DNA from: Lactiplantibacillus plajomi
Lineage (GTDB): Bacteria > Bacillota > Bacilli > Lactobacillales > Lactobacillaceae
NCBI RefSeq assembly: GCF_005405405.1
Contig: NZ_BJDZ01000026.1
Coordinates: 6,969-44,513 of the forward strand
Reading direction: 5' to 3'
Length of the DNA stretch: 37,545 bases
Positions 31,833 through 37,545 of this stretch are shown here, in pieces. Under the pieces are notes generated by a model. That model saw only the letters and a list, made by a program, of their open reading frames with translations, made no database searches and was not told the origin of the DNA. Position 1 is the first letter of the stretch; every line of letters begins with the position of its first letter. The translations under genes and the position numbers were made by a program.

Positions 31833-31883
31833 TTAAACATGACTAGTTTTTATCTTTATAATTTATTTTTATTAACGATTAAA

Positions 31884-33248
31884 TTAGAATCTTGCCATAC
31901 CTAATGCATGTTGAGCAGCTAGGTTAAGCAAACTCCATTGACGGTCAAATCCTGGTTGGAAGAAGAAGTCTTGTTCAGCCAAGTCTTCCAAGCGCATCTT
32001 ATGACTAATTGCCAAAGCTAAAACATTGCCTTGAGCAGTAATATCATACTTAGAAAGGACAGCACCGCCTAAGATTTGGTGAGTATATGGATTAAAGGTT
32101 AAGCTGACATATACCTTAGGATTATCTGCTTCTGGGACATAAGCTGGACGCATATGATCTTCATAGAAGCTAGTTTGATAATCAAGCTTATTCTTAGCAG
32201 CTGAAAACTTATTTAATCCCGCAGTAGCGAAGTGATAGTCAAAGACGCTAAGAGCTGAAGCACCGATAACACCCTTGAAAGAGCGATCTGGCTTATCTTC
32301 AAAGATATGATCAACCACATATTGTGCTTCTCTTCTAGCAGTAGTAGCTAAAGCAATTGGCATTGGCTTACCTGCTGGAATAGAAAGTGGCAAAATTGCA
32401 TCTCCAATAGCGTAAACGTCTTTAACATTCGTTCTCAAGTATGGATCAGTCTTAATCCAGCCTCTTTGATCTAAATCAACTGTGTCCTTTAGCCAATCAG
32501 TATTAGGAGTTACCCCTGCTGAAACAACAACCAAGTCAGCTGGTATATCGCCTTGATCGGTCTTGACGCTTTCAACTTTTTCATTACCGTTGAAGCCTTC
32601 AATTTTAACGCCCATCTTCAAGTCCATATTCTTCTTAAAGGTAGGTTCCAAAACATCAAGCAATTCAGGGTTCAAGTAAGTTCCTAATGGACGATCAATC
32701 ATGTCCATTAAAGTTACATGCTTGCCAGCTTTAGCAAATACTTCACTAGCTTCAGTACCAATATAACCAGCACCAACAATAGCAACATTCTTAATTGCTG
32801 GATTGTTAACAGCACTCATTAACTTAGAAGCCCAATCACGTCCACGCATTAAATAGATATTCTTAAGATCATTGCCAGGTACTGGTAAAACCTTTGGCGT
32901 TACACCTGATGAAAGAATTAACTTATCATATTGAACTTCTTCTTCAGAATTATTGGTTAAATCCTTAACTGTTACTGTCTTATGTTCAGGATGAATCGCG
33001 GTTACTTCATGGTTGGCATAAACATGACCGCCCTTCTTTTCAACATCTTCAGGAGCAAAGTTTCTGACGTCATCTTCAGCCGTAACTTTATTTTCTAAGT
33101 ATAATTGCATACCACAGGACATAAATGAAATAAAGTCGCCAGCTTCATAAACAGTTACATCTACATCATTATATTTATCCAACAGCTCAATTGCTGATTC
33201 ATGACCACCATGTGAAGCACCAACAATTACAATTTTACGTTTATCCAT
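31884..33248 (-). CDS. nox: FAD-dependent NADH oxidase (CoA-disulfide reductase family)
   Basis: A 454-residue flavoprotein. The N-terminal FAD-binding motif is VIVGASHGGHE, the redox Cys45 is in FMSCGM, the NADH-binding motif VAIVGAGYIGTE lies near residue 155, the second FAD motif is VYAIGDA, and a C-terminal dimerisation domain completes it. This is the layout of water-forming NADH oxidases of lactobacilli, which reduce oxygen to water and regenerate NAD. AGGAGG precedes ATG 33248. The base composition and codons resemble the Lactobacillus acidophilus/delbrueckii group more than the neighbours, which hints at transfer, but this is an impression by eye. Related peroxidases share the fold, so the exact reaction is probable rather than proven. 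Confidence 0.88.
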   Translation of the reverse strand: MDKRKIVIVGASHGGHESAIELLDKYNDVDVTVYEAGDFISFMSCGMQLYLENKVTAEDDVRNFAPEDVEKKGGHVYANHEVTAIHPEHKTVTVKDLTNNSEEEVQYDKLILSSGVTPKVLPVPGNDLKNIYLMRGRDWASKLMSAVNNPAIKNVAIVGAGYIGTEASEVFAKAGKHVTLMDMIDRPLGTYLNPELLDVLEPTFKKNMDLKMGVKIEGFNGNEKVESVKTDQGDIPADLVVVSAGVTPNTDWLKDTVDLDQRGWIKTDPYLRTNVKDVYAIGDAILPLSIPAGKPMPIALATTARREAQYVVDHIFEDKPDRSFKGVIGASALSVFDYHFATAGLNKFSAAKNKLDYQTSFYEDHMRPAYVPEADNPKVYVSLTFNPYTHQILGGAVLSKYDITAQGNVLALAISHKMRLEDLAEQDFFFQPGFDRQWSLLNLAAQHALGMARF

Positions 33249-33340
33249 AAAATCCTCCTAACACAATAGTTTCTTCATTACATTTTCAAGGGTAACACTT
33301 ATTACTTAATGTCTATCATATTTTGCTCAATAAATTGATT

Positions 33341-33378
33341 AAAAATAAAAGTTTGGAGTTGACGCTCCAAACTTTTTT
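33341..33378. terminator. Bidirectional terminator downstream of the FMN-binding protein gene
   Basis: GTTTGGAG (33351-33358) pairs with CTCCAAAC (33365-33372), with A-rich sequence on one side and a T-run on the other. Confidence 0.85.
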
Positions 33379-33379
33379 G

Positions 33380-33766
33380 CTATATCTTCTGCTCAACATC
33401 ATGAATCTTCACAACTAATACAGTGCGAATCCAATCAAATTGGGCTTTCATTTGGTCAAAATATGCGCCTTCATTAATGAATTGACCACTGCCATGAATA
33501 TGATAACCGCGACCCATTCCAGCGGTTCCTGAATAATTGTAAGAACCAATCGTAATGATCAGTTCATGTTTTGGATCTTTTTCAAAATCTTGTTCAATCG
33601 AGTGCATCCCCGCAGCTGGAATCAAAATTATATCATCAGAAACCACGTTAATATATTGTGACCAAGTATTAACTACGCTAGCTGGATTACCATTAATCGA
33701 GACAATCGTTGCCGGCCCTTTGTCTTGTAAAACATCTAAAAAATCTTCGTTCATTATTTTTGTCAT
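33380..33766 (-). CDS. FMN-binding split-barrel protein (pyridoxamine 5-phosphate oxidase family)
   Basis: A 128-residue flavoprotein of the pyridoxamine-phosphate-oxidase-like fold (GPATIVSINGNPASVVNTWS, IILIPAAGMHSIEQDF, RGYHIHGSGQFI). Small members like this reduce or bind flavin and are often paired with oxygen-response genes. It lies upstream of the NADH oxidase on the same strand but is separated from it by a terminator, so it is expressed on its own. AGGAGG (33776-33781) lies before ATG 33766. The substrate is not known. Confidence 0.75.
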   Translation of the reverse strand: MTKIMNEDFLDVLQDKGPATIVSINGNPASVVNTWSQYINVVSDDIILIPAAGMHSIEQDFEKDPKHELIITIGSYNYSGTAGMGRGYHIHGSGQFINEGAYFDQMKAQFDWIRTVLVVKIHDVEQKI

Positions 33767-33779
33767 GATTTTTACCTCC

Positions 33780-34076
33780 TATGTTCTGCTATTCAACTAT
33801 ATTCCTAAACACCGCCAAGTTATGACAGAATTTCTTATTCAGCTGCTTCGTCATGGATTCCGTAAGCACGCACTTCGCATGAACGTTCAGGGAACTGTGC
33901 CTTCATTGCGTAAACCAGTGTTTACTGAATGGCAAGTTCTGATTCCAAATACAAAAGAACAAAAACCAATTTCTTACTTGCTGCGGTGTCTGGATAAAAC
34001 TATCGCTCTTCATCAGCGTAAGTTAGATTTGTTGAAAGAACAGAAAAAAGGCTTTTTACAAAAGATGTTTTGCTGA
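33780..34076 (+). pseudogene. C-terminal remnant of a type I restriction specificity subunit (HsdS)
   Basis: A plus-strand frame holding the end of an HsdS protein: a target-recognition segment (PKHRQVMTEF) and the conserved region VFTEWQVLIPNTKEQKPISY, then LDKTIALHQRKLDLLKEQKK and GFLQKMF, the last part of the second coiled coil. The N-terminal two thirds are missing and no hsdM or hsdR lies nearby. The frame runs back into the opposite-strand gene only by chance. A silent fragment that may serve as a recombination partner for other hsdS genes. Confidence 0.7.
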
Positions 34077-34135
34077 TTCTTAATTTGATCAAATTTAGGA
34101 TCCTATGAAACCCCATGACTTAATTTTTATTGTGC

Positions 34136-34164
34136 TTGGTCAATACTTAATTCACCTGTATAAT
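34136..34164 (+). promoter_or_regulatory. Promoter of the holin-like toxin RNA
   Basis: TTGGTC (34136-34141), 17-nt spacer, perfect TATAAT (34159-34164) with TG extension. Confidence 0.6.
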
Positions 34165-34262
34165 GGATTACGTAGGAAGTTTTAAGGGCGGTGGCTGTCT
34201 TTTCCCTTGCGAGGTGAGGCCCATGGGAACATGGAATAATCTTCAGGAAGGTTTCACAGTCA

Positions 34263-34352
34263 ATGAGCGTCTTCCAGACACTCTCGTTGATGTTACTGTT
34301 TGGCACGTTTTTAATCGCGCTACTCAGCTATATCGACAAGCACCACAAATAA
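34263..34352 (+). CDS. Putative holin-like toxin (small membrane peptide)
   Basis: A 29-residue peptide (MSVFQTLSLMLLFGTFLIAL, then LSYIDKHHK): one membrane helix with the SVF...LMLLFG pattern of the putative holin-like toxins of lactobacilli, and a short charged tail. ATG 34263 lies behind CAGGAAGG (34243-34250), with wide spacing. The RNA has a 100-nt leader. A convergent minus-strand RNA with its own promoter and terminator overlaps the 3-prime end, so this is probably a type I toxin-antitoxin locus. GGCGGTGGC in the leader (34187-34195) is complementary to 34417-34425. Confidence 0.68.
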   Translation: MSVFQTLSLMLLFGTFLIALLSYIDKHHK

Positions 34353-34480
34353 AAAAGCCGCCCCGATTATAACTTTGGCGAGTTACGGGACGACATTAAT
34401 ATAGTTTTGTAATTATGCCACCGCCTTTGAAGCGGCTTGCGTGGGAAGTCCTGTTTTCGGCGGGGCTTCCTTTTTCTGTC
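34351..34480 (-). ncRNA. Convergent antisense RNA of the holin-like toxin locus
   Basis: Minus-strand promoter at about 34514-34486: perfect TATAAT with TG extension, poor -35. Minus-strand GTCGTCCCG pairs with CGGGGCGGC around a loop and is followed by six T (34394-34351), a good terminator with wobble pairs only on this strand. It overlaps the end of the toxin message. Confidence 0.55.
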
Positions 34481-34509
34481 TCCATTATAGCATGCCCTTT
34501 AAAAACTGG

Positions 34510-35634
34510 CTAACGTTTTAGGCTTTGATCAGGTTCAGAATCTGGTTGTTTAATTTCTGGATTTTGTTTAGCAAATGCTTGCAGTTGCTTTTGTGTTCGC
34601 TCACTGATTTCATGGTGTATATCATTTAGTTTATTTTTTAGTTCTGATTTTTGTTGTGGGTTTCTTGCTTGCTGAACTTGTTGTTGCAAGCCTTGATAGG
34701 ACTTATTAAGATTATGGGCTGATAGCTTTTTTAGATCATGCTCAGGCTCTTTTGGGGCTTCTTGTAAGCCTAATTGTTTGGTTAAGCCATCGCTAAGTTC
34801 AATCACTTTGTTGCTCACTTGCTGGATTTCACTTAAAGCGCTATGGATCACGGCTTTATCTTTAGCCCAGGTGGCCACGTAACCGAGTGAGTAGTTGCTG
34901 GTATCAACGCCAATATTTTGCATGGCAACATACGCAACCGCTTCGGCTTGGGTTTCCTGATAGGCTCGTGGCCGATCTTTAAAGGCTGATTTTAAGCCGT
35001 GTAGCTGGCTATGCGCATATTCGTGGTATAACGTCTTTAGTTTCAAAGCATTGTCGGGCTCATCGCCACCAATGACGATTTCATTAGTGCTGGGTTGAAA
35101 ATACCCCTTAGCCCCATTTAGCGTCGCTAAAGGCACTTCACTGACTTTAAGGTCGGTTTGCTGGTTTAGATAGTCCTTGAATGCGTTATACAAGCTTGTC
35201 ACATTCTGATGATCGGCCAAATTTTCTTTGACAAAGTCTTTAGCACTTAACACTGGTTCACCGCTAGTTTGTGCCACATCAAAGACGGGTAGATAGCGAT
35301 AACCGACAATGGCGCGCTCATCGGTGGTATAAAGATGCTTCTGCTCGGCTGGTGTTAGCTTCTTAATGATCGGAGCCGCAATCCGAATCGCTTTTGCGCC
35401 CCGGTTGACGGTGCGGTTAAAAGCCTTCTGCCATTGCTTAAAACCGGCGACTTGAGTGGCTTGCGGATTTTGCGCATAAATTAAATCAATGTTTCTGGCG
35501 CTATAACGATGAAATTTAGCCAGGGTATTGAGATACTTTTTAAATTGGTCACTATCAGTTAATTTTAGGATTTACTGTTCAGCCTGGGCGACTAATTGTG
35601 CTTTCCAAGCCTTAACATCTGCTTTATTTGGCAT
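34510..35634 (-). pseudogene. ltrC: LtrC/ArdC-like transfer protein gene with premature stop
   Basis: The full frame from ATG 35634 encodes 374 residues but has TAA at codon 21 (35574-35572). The N-terminal part (KYLNTLAKFHRYSARNIDLI, QATQVAGFKQWQKAFNR, GAKAIRIAAPII) is an ArdC/LtrC-like single-strand-DNA-binding domain. The later part contains the zinc-metallopeptidase motif LYHEYAH and a Lys/Gln-rich helical tail. Such proteins accompany topoisomerase genes at the end of lactic acid bacterial transfer regions. The part after the stop could be made from an internal start (the ATG-less GTG at 35277 begins 255 residues that keep HEYAH). Stop read by eye on one assembly. Confidence 0.75.
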
Positions 35635-35637
35635 AAG

Positions 35638-35853
35638 TTACCCCTCCTCATCTTCAAAAATATCATTCAGTATGGGCGCCACTTTTGTTTGAATTGAGGT
35701 CGTGCCATAAAGGGCAACGTAACCGTCAGACAATTTTTGCCAAGCCACTTGATAATAGGCTCCGTTACCAGTGATTTCTTTTAGATACTTGTAGGTTCCT
35801 TTAGCCTGCAAAACGGGTAATTCACTCCCAATGACTTCTAATTTATTATCCAT
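35638..35853 (-). CDS. Small protein between topB and ltrC
   Basis: A 71-residue acidic protein (YKYLKEITGNGAYYQVAW, LSDGYVALYGT) ending in an acidic tail. AAAGGAG precedes ATG 35853, and ltrC starts 4 nt after its stop, so the two are one message. Homologous small genes sit in this place in related transfer regions, but no function is recognised. Confidence 0.65.
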   Translation of the reverse strand: MDNKLEVIGSELPVLQAKGTYKYLKEITGNGAYYQVAWQKLSDGYVALYGTTSIQTKVAPILNDIFEDEEG

Positions 35854-35882
35854 TTTATGATCTCCTTTGCTTTGTTAATCTC

Positions 35883-35936
35883 ACCCGTTGTTCAGGTTTA
35901 CTTTTAGGATTGTAAAAGTGAACCTAAATGACGGGT
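35883..35936. repeat. Imperfect inverted repeat between topB and the 71-residue gene
   Basis: ACCCGT ... AGGTTTACTTTTA (35883-35906) faces TAAAAGTGAACCT ... ACGGGT (35913-35936). One wobble and an internal bubble. No T-run, so an operator or RNA element is more likely than a terminator. Confidence 0.55.
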
Positions 35937-35974
35937 TAACCAACCGGAACGTAGTGTAGGGCGGTAGGCAGGTT

Positions 35975-37545
35975 CTAATCAAAATCAAAACTTAATTTAT
36001 GACCGTCAAGTTTTAGCTTGGCGTCAAACGACTTACCTTTTTTGCTCTTGAACCCCTTTAGTTTGCTGGTTTTACCCTTGGTGACTAAGGCTTTGACTGC
36101 AGTTTTACCGAGGGCTTTGCTGCTCCATTTCTTGGGTAGAGTAAAGTCTTCGCCTTGCTTAGGCTTTACAATGTAAAACTTCTGTTTATTTAAAACGGTC
36201 GCTTGCGGTGTTTCTAAGAAGACCTCGTCGGACTTTTGTGCTTGCTGTTGGTGATTGATTTGTTGCTTAATGGCTGCATTGCCGGTTAATTGTGTGGGGA
36301 CATCAGCAATTAACTTCGCCACAAACTTCTTAATCTGGCTCAAAAAGTTATCTGGGGTGCGTTCTTCGGTACTGATTTGCTGTAATGCTTGCTCCCATTT
36401 AGCTGTCATTTCTGGACTAGTTAGCAAGGGTTCGAGTTCGACCGCTTCACATAATGTTATCCCGGCTTCACTGACGTGCAGCTTATTTTTTTCAGTGACG
36501 AGATAGCCGCGTTTTTTTAATATTTCCAGTACATTTGCCCGGGTCGCACTTGTCCCAATGCCTTGCACGTCTTTGAGAATCGCCTGGGCTGCTTCATCAT
36601 CAAGCGTTTTACCGGCCGTCTTCATGGCCGTAATCAGGGTACCTTCGGTAAATGGTACCGGCGGGGTCGTTTCTTTTTGCGGCGTTTGCAGATTTGCTTG
36701 GACTTGATTGCTTTGGTGAACGAGCGGTAAAGTTGCTGCTTCTTGCTGTTCGGCTTTGTGATCATCAAATAAAGCTTGCCAGCCTTGCTTAGTTGGGACC
36801 TTACCGGTTGCTTTAAAATTAGCATCGCCGACTTGGGTAATAATGGTGATTTCCTCGTACTCGTATGGATCAGCAAACATCGCTAACGTCGTTCTTAAAA
36901 CCAAATCATAGACCTGTTGCTGTAATTTAGGCAAGCTGGCTAGTTTCTCTTTCGTCGGCACGACTTTAGTCATGATAATGGCGTAGTGTTCTTCAACCTT
37001 TTTTCCATTAACATAGCGCTTATTTGGGGTGGTATTGGTTAAAGCGACTGGCTTAGAGACCAAACCCAGATACTTCGTCAGATTAGCCACTAAATAATCA
37101 AATTCTTCATCAGTGATATAAGCACAATCGGTGAGGGGATAACTGAGCATTTTGTCTTCGTATAAGCTTTGAATAGCCGCTAAGGTTTGGCTGGCGCTGG
37201 CGTGATAACGTTTATTCATGGCACTTTGGAGACTAGATAGCGAGAATAGTTGTGGACTAGCTCGTTTTTGCCTTGCTTTTGGACGTCCTTGATTAAACCG
37301 GCCTGTGATCCTTTCTGAACGTGTTTAGCTTGCATGAATGTTATTAGCCCTGTTTCGTCTTTAAATTGCTGATAGGGGTCTAATTTTGCGACGAATTCTT
37401 GTTAATTAGCAAGAATTTCAGCATTTAGTTCAAAATAGGGTTTCGGCTTAAAGGTTTTGTTTACCTGGTCTCTTTGATAGACCATACACAAGGCTGGCAG
37501 CTATACGTAACTAATCGAGCACGCTCTACGTACCAAATTTTTCTC
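35975..37545 (-). pseudogene. topB: Decayed topoisomerase III gene, cut by the window edge
   Basis: Type IA topoisomerase of the plasmid TopB kind. The open part (414 residues from 37219) holds the active-site region SYPLTDCAY, the linker and a basic C-terminus. Upstream, the same protein continues in other frames: LFSLSSLQSAMNKRY after a frameshift near 37265-37285, FMQAKHVQKGSQAGLIKDVQ, then TAA after EILAN (37401-37403), and another stop after ISYV near the edge. The family active site is YPRTDS; here Arg is Leu (CTC, one base from CGC), which should hurt catalysis even if the C-terminal part were made. No functional enzyme is expected. Confidence 0.8.

Noticed and set aside
33555-33779. 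Plus-strand start of the 173-residue frame containing the hsdS tail
   Set aside because: The first part is antisense to the FMN-binding protein gene and is open by chance; only the part after about 33780 resembles HsdS.

Overview
The window looks like plasmid DNA from a Lactobacillaceae species, most plausibly Lactiplantibacillus plantarum or a close relative. The evidence is the strong purine-rich ribosome binding sites, moderate to low GC, a plantaricyclin/gassericin-type circular bacteriocin, a Fst-type toxin, LtrC and topoisomerase III genes, IS21, ISL3 and IS110 elements, and plasmid-borne kup. No rRNA, tRNA, CRISPR array or recognisable replication initiator is visible.

Layout. (1) Positions 6-2139 and 20744-22877 are two same-orientation IS21-family elements. 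They differ by one base in the stretches compared, which changes one residue of IstA. (2) The 18.6 kb between them is one coherent module. It begins with a conjugation operon on the plus strand (2345-11989): a small DNA-binding protein, then TcpC/VirB8-, VirB2-, TcpE- and VirB4-like proteins, a tiny membrane protein, a lipoprotein, a VirB6-like channel protein, a lysozyme/NlpC hydrolase, a VirB8-like protein and an LPXTG surface protein. Next come a DUF536 protein and a Fst-type toxin with antisense RNA (12066-13022). A roughly 560 nt highly structured non-coding RNA of the ROOL/GOLLD kind follows (about 13688-14250). After it are large inverted repeats and purine-rich direct repeats that look like a transfer origin (14353-14818), a Replic_Relax/PD-(D/E)XK-like protein and a VirD4-type coupling protein. 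The module ends with a circular bacteriocin cluster on the minus strand (20715-17834) and a small convergent gene.

(3) From 22878 onward is a patchwork of accessory DNA: a possible bacteriocin immunity gene, two serine recombinases and a fragment of a third, a MarR regulator, the remnant of a cell-wall protein, kup, a frameshifted ISL3 transposase, an IS110 transposase with a candidate bridge-RNA region, an NADH oxidase, an FMN-binding protein, an hsdS remnant, a holin-like toxin locus, and a decayed ltrC-topB transfer module.

How it fits together. The module between the IS21 copies is bordered on both inner sides by the same six bases, CTTGTG. This is what is expected if a circular conjugative bacteriocin plasmid carrying one IS21 copy fused with another molecule. 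If the inner ends are joined without the IS, a good promoter at 2181-2210 lies just upstream of the bacteriocin gene at 20715. The IS therefore appears to have separated the bacteriocin operon from its promoter. The conjugation genes give a Gram-positive type IV secretion apparatus and a coupling protein, but no classical relaxase is seen in the window. The right-hand transfer genes (ltrC, topB) carry stop codons, a frameshift or both.
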